A stretch of DNA of 64,000 bases from Thalassia testudinum (lineage: Eukaryota > Streptophyta > Magnoliopsida > Alismatales > Hydrocharitaceae): positions 12,808,501 to 12,872,500 of the forward strand of contig JAZHRO010000046.1 in NCBI GenBank assembly GCA_037157565.1, given 5' to 3'. Every line of letters starts with the position of its first letter. The stretch's first letter is position 1. Under the pieces are notes generated by a model. It saw only the letters and a list, made by a program, of their open reading frames with translations. It was not told the origin of the DNA and did no database searches. Both the position numbers and the translations under genes were made by a program. Shown here piece after piece: positions 23,930 through 36,846 of the stretch.

Positions 23930-25269
23930 TGGTTTCAGATTAATTGGAACCCTTAGACTCGGTCTTCTACTTCCTCCGGAGTTTGCTTCCCAAATCAAAA
24001 TTTCCCAGCTCCTATCCTCCTCATTCAAAATGTCAAATTCCAGGACCTCCTGTATATTAATCACTCCGTCTGAAATTTCCAAGTCTAAAAGATGTGACTA
24101 AATCAGAATTGACTTGGGTCTAGTTATCTCAAAAATAGAATCGTCAGTAAGCTCAATGGAGTGTAACTGACAATCGGGGCATTGAATTGAATCCTTCAGA
24201 AAATGCGATTTTGAATCCATCATGTGAGCCCCAATAAGATCAATTTCCTCAGTTATTGGGTTGTCAAATGATTTAACCGATTCCGTACGCCTAATCGTCT
24301 CACAGAAATCATGTTCTGTAAACTCACATGAGACTTCGCAAATTGAATCTTCACCCTCAGAATCAAAGAAATCTAAATCCATATTAATGTATGTCCCAAA
24401 ATCATCCATCACTTTCTGATCCATGGAGACATACATTTCCTCGTACCCCAGCCTAGGGATCTTAGGTGAAGAAATCAGATCATCCTTAATTGGTTGCTCT
24501 AAATCAATCTGATCAGCCTCATAACACGTGTCCCCTCAACAGGTGCCTGAGTGGGTTCTAACATTAGCTCTCCTGAAGGGGGTTCATCCTGGGAATCATC
24601 CCAAGATTGAACTAAAGCAACCACAAATCTCATTCTCAGTTTCGATAACTTCCCAAATAGAAACTCACCCGGGTTCTTATCCTTAACATCCTGGAGCCAA
24701 TCCAACAAATACTTGTTCAGATCATCAATCATTTCAATCAATGGCTCCAATTCTTCAGTGTAGGGTATTGGCTGAGCTTCTAAAGATTGTATAATATTCC
24801 TCAAGTTAGCCAAAACCTTATCTTGAACCTTGTTAACCTGAACCAAATGGCTTGGTTCAGGGTTGGGCGGGTTTGGGATTAGTGCAGAGGAGTTAACGAA
24901 TTGAGATTCGTGATACCCTCCTTGATAATAGGTCATTTCGGGTTGTTCATGAAGTGGTGATGACCTAAAGGCAGTGTATTCAGGGTATGGGTAAGGATCA
25001 GTGTATCCTCCTTGATTGTAGATCGTATTAGGTTGTCTATAAAAGGGTGGAAATCTATAATCGATGTGGCTCGGAGAAGGATAGAAATCGCAATCATGGT
25101 GTTCAGGATTAGACCCTAAACACGGAGGTCCGAAATTGTATCCCCAATCTGAGTTATCCCAATTAATAGATGATTAATTACAGTATGAGTCGGGATAATT
25201 GTCATGTTGAGGATAAGTCATAACAGAAGGGAAAAAGCGGGAATGTGTATGAAATGTGGAAAGATTCAT
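23930..25269 (-). pseudogene. Acidic, Tyr/Pro-rich ORF of element B
   Basis: Homologue of the A ORF, start at the ATG on 25267-25269. The same three parts are seen: Tyr/Pro/His-rich N-terminus, helical middle (LIEMIDDLNKYLLDWLQ) and acidic tail (FFDSEGEDSICEVS). Damage: a TAA near 25178, a frame change between 24499 and 24436, and a TAG at about 24097. B keeps the sequence at the point where A lost bases, so the two copies decayed independently. Function unknown; a diverged Gag is one possibility. Confidence 0.65.
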
Positions 25270-26425
25270 GATAGATGGGAGGAAGAAAGGCACCCTGCAA
25301 TATAAACAATCAAACCTATCCTTAAGTAGGCTAGCCTAAAGACCTACAGACTCCCAGAACCCGTCTTGAGATAAAGAAATGATTTGAACTACTTCTATCC
25401 GTTCAATCCAACCAGTTAGAGGGAGGGACTGGAGAGAAGGTTCTTCCTTCGGCTTGCGCCTCCGGATCCTAGTGTACCCCCCAGCAGCGATTGTTTGATT
25501 CTACTCCTCTAGCTAGACATCAGATTGAATAGTAGAAATAGACTAATCGCAAATAATCTTGTTCTGGGCTCTGAAGAGCGAGTCGAATCCTTAAGGCCAA
25601 TGTCTACTCTGTTTTAATTAGGGTTAGGTTTGAATGTGCTTTGGAATGTGATGGGCCCTTTATCTAGGTTGTGCCCTTAATGACTGATTGATGTGTGTGT
25701 GCGTGCACAACCAGTGGTTTTCAAGCAAGATTATTTTTTGATGCGGTGAATTTTAGGGTTCAAATCTTGCTTAGTAGCTTTTAGGATTCAACTTTAGGTA
25801 TTTTCAATCAAGTTTAGCTGGCACACCAGGTTTTGAAAGCATAGGTGAAGATGTTTTCCTTTAAAGCTTAAAAGAATGTGGAGTGCCTGGTAAATCCCTA
25901 AGAGTTGAACCTATGTGGCAGCTACTTAATGAGTCGATTTTAGTTGAAGTGGTATGGCTCAATCAACTCAAACAATCGGCCTGTTGCACCACTTAATTAG
26001 GCACACAAGTGATTACCTGATATGTTTTCTACTCGATTATGTGTTTGGGTGTGTGTACCTATCCTAAAGATCAGTTTACCGATTGAGTTTGAAAATTAGA
26101 TGAGGTTGTGTACCTCTGTGAGATTTTTTAATTTTTTTCTTTTAAAATGTGGTGGGTAAGGCAGGTGTAGGTGTCAAACAAATAATCAAAACTAACCTTA
26201 GGATTTATAAGAACACCTAGGTTGATTTATGTTTATGTTATTATGTGGTGGAATAAAAACTAATGGGTGGGAGGTGGGGGTGAACTTACAGAACCTTCAA
26301 CAACACATTGCTCCAATCTACTGCTTTTGCTCATCCCAAAAGAGTACCTGCAATCACAATAAAAAAGGAGAGAAGTGCAGTAAATGATTCGTAAGTCGGG
26401 AAAATGTGAAGAATCAAAAGCGTCG
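25270..26425 (-). other. Leader of element B
   Basis: Untranslated region collinear with 2406-3551. No conserved ORF. Confidence 0.7.
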
Positions 26426-26445
26426 CCTCCCCGGCAATGGCGGCA
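26426..26445 (-). other. Primer binding site of element B (tRNA-Asp type)
   Basis: Minus strand TGCCGCCATTGCCGGGGAGG, four bases from the LTR end. It is the best-preserved alpha copy. Confidence 0.85.
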
Positions 26446-27182
26446 AAATGTTGAAGGCGGAAAACTACGCATTCGGAGTTGGATTTGAAAACCCGTCATT
26501 GTAGTTCTAGTCGCAAAGAAATCTGTTCAATAGATAAAATTTATACCAAAAAATTCATAAAGAAGTTCTAGGTCGAACACAAGGAGGTGGACGTTTGATT
26601 AAAAATACGCATTTGTTTTGTTTATCATGAAACAGAATAGCTAGTCGAAAACTAGCTATCTATTTAACAAATAATAAATAGAAGAGAGAGAGAGAATATT
26701 ACAAATAAAACCAAAAGAGAGGTAGAATAAACATGGATTTCGTTATAAGAAGTTGTTCATTACACTACTCATTACGACTAGAAAGTGGGAAATCTACACT
26801 AGAAAACAGTAAAGAGAATGGAGAGAGAAATATCCTCCTCGACAATTGCTTGGAGGACGAGCCAAACGGGATGATGCTTAGAAGACGAGGAACGGAGTGG
26901 GAGGAACGGGAATGAAGCAACACATCATCGTCGCTGTGGGATCCGCTTCTCGAATGCATAGAGAAGACAACCGCAGGATGCTCTACGAAGGGGGACGAAG
27001 GTGGAAAAATTATGATTTCTACTCTAGAGGAGCATCCTGGGTGTGGGACAAGCTCTTAGAGCTTTGGAAGGGGTGAGAGAAGAGAAGAAGGGATGAGAAA
27101 TTCGTAGGATAGGGGTCTCCGTTTATACTTGCAAGAAGTGGGGGCATTTTGAACATTTTAATTTCAAAAAATTAATACAGGG

Positions 27183-27214
27183 CCTTTAGTGACGAATTTA
27201 TCTGTCACTAAAGG
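27183..27214 (-). repeat. CTTTAGTGAC inverted repeat in alpha LTR B
   Basis: Perfect 11-bp arms CCTTTAGTGAC and GTCACTAAAGG around a 10-base loop, upstream of the core promoter in LTR sense. Confidence 0.8.
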
Positions 27215-27712
27215 TCTGAACGTGGCCGACGTGCACACGTCGTGCGCGCCCGCTCCTCTTCCATGACCTAACTCTCGCGCATGTTTGGATTGATCTCAGT
27301 CGTCCGATCATGAGATCGGACGGTCGAGATCGATCCTTGACCACACCTTCAAAACTCCTCTACCGCGTGCCCTCGTGCAATGAGGCATGCAAACCTGCGT
27401 CATCGCGCGCGTACACGATCAATGTTTCCTCCGTGCACCATGCATCCGCCCTTCGGCCGCTCGATCTTCATCTTACGGCCCTATCGCGCCCACGCCCATG
27501 ACCATCTGAATTGAGGTGCTTGGCGCAGCTCCAACGCGCACCCTTCACTTGCAAAGGGGTGCTCGACCATTGTGCTATGCCTTCGTTTGTGTTGCACAGA
27601 GGATTTATGCGCGTGGCTCTACAGCCGTTGGATGGGCATCCAACAGTGGAGATTTGTCGAGCAGGTGAAGAAGAGAAGCGGAGGCGAGTCCTTGGGGCCA
27701 ATTGGGTGGCTG

Positions 27713-27736
27713 AGATGGCACCATGTGGTGCCATCT
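27713..27736 (-). repeat. Near-perfect palindrome in alpha U3 (LTR B)
   Basis: AGATGGCACCA and TGGTGCCATCT with a 2-base gap. Equivalents at 4931-4954, 29413-29449, 51284-51311 and 62429-62460 keep pairing with changed bases. Confidence 0.75.
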
Positions 27737-28188
27737 TGGCTGTCCATCTTTTGAGTATTGTAGACGGTGCCACGAGTGTCGGATTGGATTGATTTTCATG
27801 CCATTAGGCTGCGATCATTGATCTGAACCCATCCGTGCGGTTGGATGTGTCATCTGAAGTGTGGATTGGCATCATCTTGGCCCTTGATCTCTAGGGTTCC
27901 TCGATCTCTATCTAATGCTAAGGATGTTCGATCAGGGCAATCTTGGAGTCGTTAAACTCCAATTGTTGCTCTGATCAGATCCATATGGTTGGATCTTCAA
28001 CCTAAGGCCTCGATTAACAAGTGTCCCTATCCCTGGCCATAAAAGGAGATAATTAACCTACATTTTATACAGACTAACCTAAATGCAAGATGATGCATGT
28101 TATGCAATATTTATAGTATGTGATGCAATTCTATGCCTAAGAACACACGTAAATAGACAATTTATGTGATATAAACATGTTTACATCA

Positions 28189-29901
28189 GTAGTGTAATTT
28201 AAGAGAAAATGTGAACAATCAAATAATTTCTACCGAAACTCAAAATGAGTCCTAGGTCGAACACGGGGAGGCAAACGTTTGATCAAAAATCGCGCTTATA
28301 TTTGTTGTCACGAAGTAGATTAGCTGGTTTAATTAATTATATACTAGCTATCTACTTAATGAATAATTAATAGAAGACTGAGAGAGAATAATACAAATAA
28401 ATCAAAAAAGAGAGAGAATGAACAAGATTTCATAGCCACAAATTAATGTTCATTAAAACTACTTGCTATGCTAGAAAGCTAATCTAGAAAGTGATAAAAT
28501 AGAAGGTGGAGAGAGGTTATCCTCCTCGACCGCTGCTTGGAAGACGAGTCGCGTTGTCGGAGCACCCAAACGAGGGTGGTGAGACGACAGACAAGGGAGA
28601 ACGAAGACGGAAGATAGAGGATTGGGCAGGGAGACATCGTGGTGGGATCTGCTTCCTAAAAGGTAGTGAGAAGACAGCCGTGGGCCCTCCACGAATGGGG
28701 ATGGGAAGGTGAAAAAATTCTATTTTAAACTCTAATGGAGCATCCCAGATTTGGGACAAGCTCTTAGAGCTTTGGAGGGGGTGAGTGAAGAGAGGAAGAG
28801 ATGAGAAGAATGTGGGAGTCGTAGTGGCCTCTTTATAGGTCTAGAGGTTCGGGGCAAAAATGCCTTTTAAGGCTTACAAGATTAAATGCATCAGCCTTTA
28901 GTGACTGATACCAACATCACTAAAGGCTGAACATGGGTGTACCACACGCGCAAGCCCGCCTCCTCTTCCTTTGCTTCAACGCTCATCCATGATCAAGCAA
29001 CCTCAGCCATCTGGTCGCGAGATCGGACGGCTTAGGATGCATCTGCACCCATGCCTTCATCACATGCCTAACGCTTGCGCATGAGATTGCGCGTCCAGCA
29101 ACACATCTGATCACGCATGTGTAAACCGTGGCATTTGGGCGTGCCATGTAACGCTTACATTTACTGCCCGCTCGCGATCCAACAGCGTGATTTGAGTTGC
29201 ACCCTCCCGTGCCTTCAATTTGAGGTGCACGGGGGCTCGACCCCATGACCTCTACCTCGTGAAGAGGCGCTCGCCAAACACGCCAAGCCCGCATTTGAGG
29301 CACACTCATGTTTTAAGGCACACGTGCCCATGGCCGTTGGATCAAGATCCAATGACCGAGATCTGATGGCCAGTTGAGGGGAGAAAGAGTAGTGGAGATC
29401 CTTGGGCGGTTGAGATGGCACCACATGGCACCATCACATGGTGCCATCTTGGCTGTCCATCTTCTCTGACTTGTAGTTGGTGCCACAGATGTTGGATTGA
29501 ACCGATTTTCACGACGTTGGGCTACGATCATCAATACGAACCCATCCATGCGGTTGGATTTGTCATCTAAAGTTCGGATTTTACACCACCTTGCCCCTTA
29601 ACCTATGGTCTTCCTTGGACTACATCTGATGCTATAAAGGTTCGATCAGGGCAACCTTGGAGTTGTTGAACTTCGATCGTTGCCCTAATCAAATCCGTAT
29701 GGTTGGATCTTTAATCGAAGACCTCGATAAATGTTGCTCTGTTCCCTGATCACAAAAAGAGAAAATTAACCTAAAATTTATACAATCTAACCTAAATGCA
29801 CGATAGTGCATGTTATGCAATATTTATAATCATGAATGCTTCTATAACACTAGAAACATACATAAATAGGCATTTTAGGTCAATTAGATGTGTACACATC
29901 A
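28189..29901 (-). mobile_element. Alpha LTR D, inserted in P1 pol
   Basis: Minus-strand alpha LTR of about 1.7 kb starting TGATGTGTACACATCTAATT at 29901. It interrupts the P1 RT reading frame after the HFMV motif. The last bases of the LTR appear replaced by element B at 28188, so the A/B array seems inserted close to the end of D. It has a TATA box (28831-28837), a 13-bp-arm CAGCCTTTAGTGA hairpin (28892-28929) and a tRNA-like stretch with GGGTCGAGCCC (minus strand, 29232-29242). Whether it is a solo LTR or a 5' LTR cannot be seen here. Confidence 0.82.
28831..28837 (-). promoter_or_regulatory. TATA box of alpha LTR D
   Basis: Minus strand TATAAAG, about 55 bases downstream of the CTTTAGTGA hairpin. 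Confidence 0.5.
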
Positions 29902-30189
29902 TCCTTCTGGTACCATGAAATGTGAATTCTCCCAGGAAAGTACCAGGAAATACATCTCTATAGGACCTTGTTTAGGTGTTCTAAACATGTGTCAAATGTG
30001 CTCCCAAAGATCGATAAGTTATCCATGAAGACTCCTAAGAAATCACCTACCAAATTAGAAACATTTGCAAACATACATCACTGAAAAGTAGCGGGCGCAT
30101 TGCATAATCCAAAAGGCATTCTACAAAAAGCAAAGGTTCCATAGGGGCAGGTGAAGGTCGTTTTCTCTTGGTCACCAGGGTGAATTTGA
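29902..30189 (-). pseudogene. pol: P1 reverse transcriptase, second part
   Basis: Minus-strand fragment of a gypsy RT that continues the frame broken at 35501. It has the FAFCRMPFGLCNAPATFQ block (RT motif B region) and the catalytic motif as FMDN where family members have FMDD (30018-30029), so the second active-site aspartate is lost. Stops follow ATFQ and the NKVL block. It ends at HFMVPEG, where alpha LTR D is inserted. The rest of RT, RNase H and integrase are not in the window on this strand and may lie beyond position 1. Confidence 0.85.
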
Positions 30190-31352
30190 TGGTAACACCA
30201 TCAGTCACCATAACTAGCTTGAATTAGTCAGAATCAAGAGATAAATTCTCCTAAATGGTTGCTTAAGGGCCGTAATTCCGTGCAGATCTATTTTGAGGAG
30301 CGAACATTAAAATAGGGTTAAATCTGCAGTTTTAACATAACATCATGAATGCAGAGTAGCCATGAGGTTTTTCAAGGCTTAATTAAAGGTAAAATGAACA
30401 TTAAAGTCCAAGAAGTCGGTCAACACAGATAGAAATGGAGTTTCACGCATTTCGAGAATCGCAACAGCACACAAAACCCTAATTTCAGACCTACTTAAAT
30501 TGAAGAGGTTCTAATCAGGATAAAATTCATCTAAATCACCTAACTTTCATAGAAAAATATCCTAAGAGGTTTGGTACCCTTGGTTTGACCATCTAAACCT
30601 GTTTTGACCTAAAATAGAGTCTCAGATGGGATTTTGCCTTAATTTGGGATTCTGTGCAAATTTTCCAGTCAAATGTGGTCAAAACTAAAATCCAACTTTA
30701 CCATTAGATTCCTTGAGTCTAAATTAGGCTAGTACCAAAATTGGGGCCCAATTAGAGTTCATCTTATCCTAGTTTGCAATTTATCCCTTTAAAACTCCAC
30801 TTCTTACATTTAGCCCCTCATATTTAAATTTATAGCAAATGGGTCCCTAACTTTTCATCATTTTCTTCATTTCGATCCATGCCGGCATTGGTGTGAACCC
30901 GAGCTAAGCAAAGAGATTTAAGGGAGATTTTCTCCCTCAAATCAAGGCCAAACTTCTCCAAAATTGGAGAGAATGGTCGCAAGGATCTTCTCTACAGATT
31001 GAACTAGGCTTTGAGATCAATTTTGGCCAAATTCACTATCGGCAAACCCTAGAATGTCAAGCTCAAAACCTAATTGACGGTTTCCTAGTCTGGCAATTTT
31101 CACGCCTCTAAGAACCCTGTTTAAACAGTGGGCATCCCTGTCATTATCCTTAGCTCAGAAAAGGCCAAAAACTCCCTCTTCTTCTCTTCTCCGCCCACCT
31201 TCATCTTGTGCTCCGACGGCCTTCTCGATCCTCCTCTTTCATGCATCCAACAACCAAATTGGATGCACCATCGTCTTTCTAAGTTTTTTCCGACGGTCGC
31301 CAGCCAAAGCTCTGTCTGATTCAACCTCGTCTTCGTTGCCATTCCTGTTAGT

Positions 31353-34058
31353 CACTTCAAATCGGGTCTTAAATCGTTGCATTGTAGTATAGTCGAAATC
31401 TTGGGAAAAATAGATAAAATTTATACTCGAAAAGTTCTAGGTCGTTCGCTGGGAGCAAACAGGAATTCAATTCTTAAGATTACAATTTTAAACACTAGAG
31501 ATAAGAAATTATAATCAGGAATTGACTCAAAATAATGTAGCAATGATATCAAGTTTCAAATTGCAAAAAGAATGGAGTAAAATGGTGATTTGAATCACCA
31601 ATTACTCCCTACAATAATATCAAATGGAACTCAATAACTATGTAGAAATCAACTCAAATCAGATGTCTGAATGAACAATGATCTCTATTCTGATTTGCTT
31701 CTTCTTCTCTTTCTCTGTGATTGACTCTCTTCTTCTGCGACTCTTCTTTTCCTTTCTTTCTCTGCTTACCTTCTTTTTCTTCTCCTCTTCTCTACTTCAA
31801 TTGCTTCCTTCTTCTTCACAGACCCTTCTGCTTCTCTTCTTCACACAAAGGGGGAAAGGGTCTTTAGATTTGGCTAAGTGTCAGCCACTTCTCCAGAGAG
31901 CAAAAACCCCCTAACCCCCACACGCTCTCTCTTTCTCTCTCTGGGTCACGCTCTCCCAGAGCCTTCAACATTACCGGGTATATGGGTAATCGGACCTGGA
32001 GCGCACCTAGGTCTAGGGCTACGGGTGTGGGTCGCAACCGAGGAGTGTTTGGCTAGGTGGGTAGTCAGGTGCACCTGGTCCGTGGGGGCAGTGTCGGGAA
32101 TGAGGCACGTGAGGGTGCATGAGGGACCTCACCCCTTGTGTTATTGAGGCAACAAGGCTACAGCAGAAAAATAATTTATCTCGCTGCAGCCATTCAGTGA
32201 TCCACGATGTGGGACTATGTCATCCCCCGTTCTTCGTGTAGCAGCAGGTGGATATGTCCTTGCAAATTGAGGTTGCAGTTGTGTCTCATTCTCCCAATTG
32301 AGGGCCTGGGAGTTCATAGAACCTGGGGCTGATTCGATCAGGCACTTCAGCAGGTCGCTACGAAGCCTAGAGGCGAAGAATGCATCAGAGAAGACAGTGG
32401 TGATGGCGACTATCCAGCGGAGAACCTAAAAGACAAATACAGCCTAATGGCCCAGTTAGAATAGCTCAGATGCTTCGCTAGACTACGGCAAACATGATGA
32501 GGTGGTCGGCGTGGTTCGAGCATGGTCTGTGGGTGCTGGTGGAGGTGGACTGTGCGTGTGAAGGTGGTGGTGTTCAGCAGGGAATTAAGAGGGGTAATCG
32601 ACCTAACTAGGTTAGGGATTTTGCTCCTCGAGTCAAGGCGGAGGTGTAGGGATGATCAGCGAGGAGTTTGGTGGTGTGGAGCGAGATATGCCTCACCCAA
32701 GGAATGGCTGGACACGGAAGGAATGACGATGAATGAGTGATAGCGTGGTCAAAGTTAAGTGTGGTTGGGGTAAAAATGAAAGAGAAGAGTTAGAGAATTT
32801 ATCTGGGTAGTTGACAGACAAATGGGAGTCAAGGCGGTGCCGCTTGAGGTAAGGTCGGCGTCGAGGAAGAAAATGCTCCAGTGGGTAGGAAACGACGATG
32901 AGGATGGGGGAGAGGCTCTTGGTGGTATGGCTAGAAGCAGAGGAATGAGAGGAATGAAGATTCATCACCGGTATTGCGAATGGAGGAAGAACAGAGTTGG
33001 AGGAGGTCACCGAACGTCGAGGAGCACTTCAGCCAAGAAAGAAGAGAAGAATTAGAGGTGTTCTAGGCTGAATTCGAGCATGGTCCGAACGGTTTGCCCT
33101 GGTGAGTCTTATATAGGCCGTTAGAGGGTGATTAGAGCTGGGGAAGCAAGCTTCCCATTCTTAGAAGGTTGCCGGAGTTGGAAACCCAACTCTCTCATGC
33201 ATTCGCATGAGAGATTGGGAAAGAATTAATGCTCAAGAATTGATCTGATTGAAAGGGAATTTCAAGGGGGATCTCCGGTTAAAATTTGAGGAAGTTTCAT
33301 CAATCAATCAAGGAGAAATCCTTGGTTGATTGTCGTCGGAGCTTTAGGATTAGGATTTCTCTGCAGAGGGGGCCTTTTTGTGAAGAAGACAAAGAAGTTG
33401 GGGGCCTTTTTGTAAGAAGTTCAAAAGCTGAGGGGCTATTGGAGATAAAGAAAGTCAGGCTTGGATCAAAATGCAAAATAGGTCGAAACAATCTCAGATT
33501 GGGTCCAAATTTTGATACAAATCTAATTTGGACCTAAAAAATATAATGGTGAAGTTAGATTTTGGTTTTGATCTTGTTTGATTGGGTAATTTATGCAAAA
33601 ACCCAAATTAGGGCAAATGTCAGTCTGAGACTCTATTTTGGGTCAAGATGGGTTCTGATGATCAAATTGAAGGTACCAAACCATATAGAATAATTTTATA
33701 TAAATTTTATAGGGTTTAGGTGAATTTTATCCTAACCATAACCTCAGTTAATTAAGCACGTCTGTTTTTAGGGTTTCAAAAGTCATTTAATTCTCAAAAC
33801 ACGCGAAAACCCCTTTCTATCTGTTGTAACCCACTTGTTAGCCTTTTAGGATCATTTGACCCTTAATTAACCCTTGAGAAAACCCATGATTGTACTACAT
33901 TCATGATATGATGGTAAAATTATAGTTTAACATTGGTTTCTTGTCTTTCTCTCAGAATGATTATGCAATGAATTACAGTCCTCTAGCGGTTATGTAGGAG
34001 CATTTAATGACTTAATCAGATCAAATTGAGCTAGTTATGGCTCATGATGGTGTTTCCA
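31353..34058 (-). mobile_element. Delta solo LTR (minus strand) nested in a delta LTR
   Basis: 2706-bp minus-strand LTR starting TGGAAACACCATCATGAGCC at 34058, flanked by TSD TTAGT (31348-31352 and 34059-34063). Its inner end reads ...GAAGTG and not ...CA, so the terminus is mutated. It includes a minus-strand TATATAAG box at 33108-33116 and the GAA-rich tract (31690-31870). A family member has inserted into its own relative in opposite orientation. Confidence 0.88.
33108..33116 (-). promoter_or_regulatory. TATA box of minus-strand delta solo LTR
   Basis: Minus strand CTATATAAG. Confidence 0.55.
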
Positions 34059-35500
34059 TTAGTTCCCTTCATTGGAATCATCACCTTCCTCAGTGTCGGC
34101 CAAACACAATTGGCACCAATCCTTCTCTCTCTCTATCGGCTAAGTGTCTTAATCTCTTTCTCTCCCTTTCTTTTCATTTCCCCTACTTAGACCTTAGGAT
34201 CAACCACAATACCACTCGCATCCCCATCATTTTCCTCAACTCTGGCTGACTCCAATGAGTCCACATCGCCACTCCACCATACAAAACTCATCTCCATCAC
34301 CACCCAAACTTCCGCCATCGCTCCACCTTCAAAAGCCCCAACTTAATTTGGACTTCCAACTACTCCTCATCCCCATCAACTAAACCCATAAATATCTACC
34401 ATCGATGACTCCATCCCACCACCACAACCCACGAAAGCCCTCCATGTCACCACCAGCACATTCGCCGTGGTCCAGCATAGCGTCTGAACTGCTTTGATTG
34501 GGCTGCGAGGCCATATTATTAATTTTCATATCCTCACCGAAGTTGCTCCTACGCCGCTTATCTCCACCTCCATCCACCATCTCCCAATCATCTCCGACCT
34601 CGATTTCACCCTCAGCAGGTGCGGACAGCTTTCATGAAGCCACCTAGGCTAGTGATTAGGGAACAACACCTACGGTAACACTAATTTGAAGGAGCTTTTT
34701 CAGCCTGCATGCGAGGAAGAAGAGAGTGGGATTTTAATCCCACCTCATGAGCTACAAAACTTCAAACATGCATAAAAGGAATTCTTCACCCATCCCCAGC
34801 CTCAACACACACCAGGGGTGAGGTCCCTATACATGTGCCACTACACGCACCCTCTCCCACGGATCACGCCGCTCGGGTCTGGGCTGGGTCTGTTTACCTA
34901 GATATTCGGGTCCAACTTGGTTTGAGAGAAAGAATGCTGAGGAGGAAAGGGGGGTTCTTGCTGCCTCAGAAATTTTGCCCCTTCTCTCTCTCTAAACACT
35001 TAGCTGAGCTCTGAGAGGCCATTGTGCCTTGTGCTTACGAGACCCTTGTGTCTCTCTGTTGCAGCAATACCTTAGCTCTTGCTGAGGCTTCTGAAGATAA
35101 GACATCCAAGCCTTGGTTCTGACGTCTAAGCTCTGTTCTTGTGTTGGTTCTGATATTTGGGATATTTGATTGATACTATTGAAATATTTGAGATAATTGC
35201 ATAGCTTAAACATTAGGGTTAATTGGTGGTTCAAACCACTATTTTAACCCCATCTTTTTGCACTTTGACTCTCTAATTTTATTGAAATATTCTCCTAAGT
35301 ATTATTTTGGTTTCAATTATATATTCTTCTTGATATTGTGATTAGTGAATTGATTTGCCCAATTTCTCCCTGCAAACAACCTTGAACTCAATTCAGTTTC
35401 CTGAGTTTTAGAAATTTAAGTGTTGTCTCGATTTTTGTCCTATACTACAATGCTATACTTTAAAAGACAATTTTCGAGCATAAACAAAATTGCCACTTGA

Positions 35501-36846
35501 TTTTAGCCTGAATAGCCATCCAAAAAGCAAAAGAATCTATTCCCTACCAATCTTTCTAGTATCTGATCAATAAAGGGCAATGGGAAATGATCTTTCTTTG
35601 TGGCTTGATTGAGCTTGCAGTAATCAATACATACTCGCCATGATCTTGAAATCCATTTTGGAATGACTTCTCCAGACTCAGTGGTTATGACACTAAGTTC
35701 GACCTTCTTAGGCACTACCTGAATAGGACTCACCCACTAACTATCAGAAATAGGGAAAATGATTCCATTGTGTAACCACTTAATCATTTCATTCTTAACC
35801 ACCTCTTGAAGTGTAGGATTCAATCTACGCTGAGGCTGCTTAGTAGGTTTAGAACCTTCTTCAATGAAGATCCTATGAGTGTAATAAGAAGGACTAATGC
35901 CAATCAAGTTTGCCAAGCTCCATCCTATGGCCTGTCTATGTGCTCTCAGGACAGAAATGAGTTGTGATTCTTGATCAGGGTTTAAATGAGAATTAATAAT
36001 CAAAGGGTAAGTCTGATCTTGTCCTAAGAAGACATACTTGAGTGAATCAAGTAGAGGTTTTAGCTCAACAAGTGTAGGATCAGGTGAAGGAGGAGTGGGG
36101 GTATCAGAAGATCCTAAGGTCACTAAAGATATTAGAGGTGAGTACAAAGTGTTACTATTAGGTGCCTCAGGAGAAGTCAAATTAGAAGTCAAAGGGAATT
36201 GATGTTCTAAAGTAAGTGACTCAATCAAAGTGTCCTCAACAATTTTATCTAAAGAAACCAAGGAACAGATTTCCTCAATCAAACTATAAGATGGTCCCCT
36301 TTGAGCCTGAAAAATATCTATCTTCATCTTCTGATCTCCAAATTTCAACTCTAACAGGCCCTCCTCAAAATGTATGGTCTCCTTCGCTGTTACCAAGAAA
36401 GGTATTCCTAGTATGATGGGTGTGTTCTATATATCCTTAGGTACTTCCATATCAAGGACAATAAAATCTATAAGGAAATAAAAGTCCTTGACCCACACTA
36501 TAACATCCCCCAACACTTCCTGAGGCATCTTAACTTATCGTTCAGCTAATTGCAAAGACACCTTGGTTGGCTTCAGATTGCCAACCTCAAAATGAGTTAA
36601 GAGGGAGGTTGGAATAAGATTGATGGAAGCACCTAAGTCAAGTAAAGCCCTATTGAAAGTGGTGTTTCTTATCATACAGGAAAGTAGAGGGGTGCCTGGA
36701 TCTTTCTTCTTAATAAAGAGGTTGGAAATGATGGAACTCACTTGTTCCGATAGGATAGTAGGACTGCTCCCTTTCTGGATTCTCGCTTTATGCTTAGGTG
36801 TACATAGGTCTTTCAAAATCTTAGCATAAGGTGGAATGTGGTGGAT
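35501..36846 (-). pseudogene. pol: P1 gypsy pol: protease and N-terminal reverse transcriptase
   Basis: Minus-strand reading frame of an Athila-like gypsy element. It runs from the gag-pol junction block (YAKILKDLCT, about 36820), through a retropepsin-like protease with an intact DLGASINLIP active site (about 36630) and the IILGIPF flap-side block (about 36420), to RT with RRLNPTLQEVVKNE (about 35830), WVSPIQVVPKK, WRVCIDYCKLN, FPLPFIDQILERL and FFCFLDGYSG. Every segment lies in one frame. In-frame stops are near 36537, 36428 and 35735. RT is cut at 35501 by the delta solo LTR and resumes at 30189. Polyprotein processing and cDNA synthesis would be its roles; this copy is dead. Confidence 0.92.

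Larger units (their letters stand above)
26449..28188 (-). mobile_element. 5' LTR of element B (alpha)
   Basis: 1740-bp minus-strand LTR, from TGATGTAAAC at 28188 to ...CTTCAACA at 26449, followed by primer site and leader. It contains the hairpin AGATGGCACCA/TGGTGCCATCT (27713-27736), CCTTTAGTGAC/GTCACTAAAGG (27183-27214) and a pol III A-box match TAGCACAATGG (27567-27577). Its right flank GTAGT (28189-28193) would be the TSD of the array; the partner lies left of the window. Confidence 0.9.
30190..35495 (+). mobile_element. Delta solo LTR in P1 RT, split by an opposite delta solo LTR
   Basis: Delta LTR starting TGGTAACACCATCAG and ending ...AAATTGCCA, with TSD TTTGA (30185-30189) and CTTGA (35496-35500). 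Excluding the inner insertion it is about 2.6 kb. Removing it joins the two halves of the P1 RT between the LDGYSG motif and the HPGDQEKT motif. No clear TATA box; the expected region near 31110 reads GTTTAAACAG. Confidence 0.88.
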
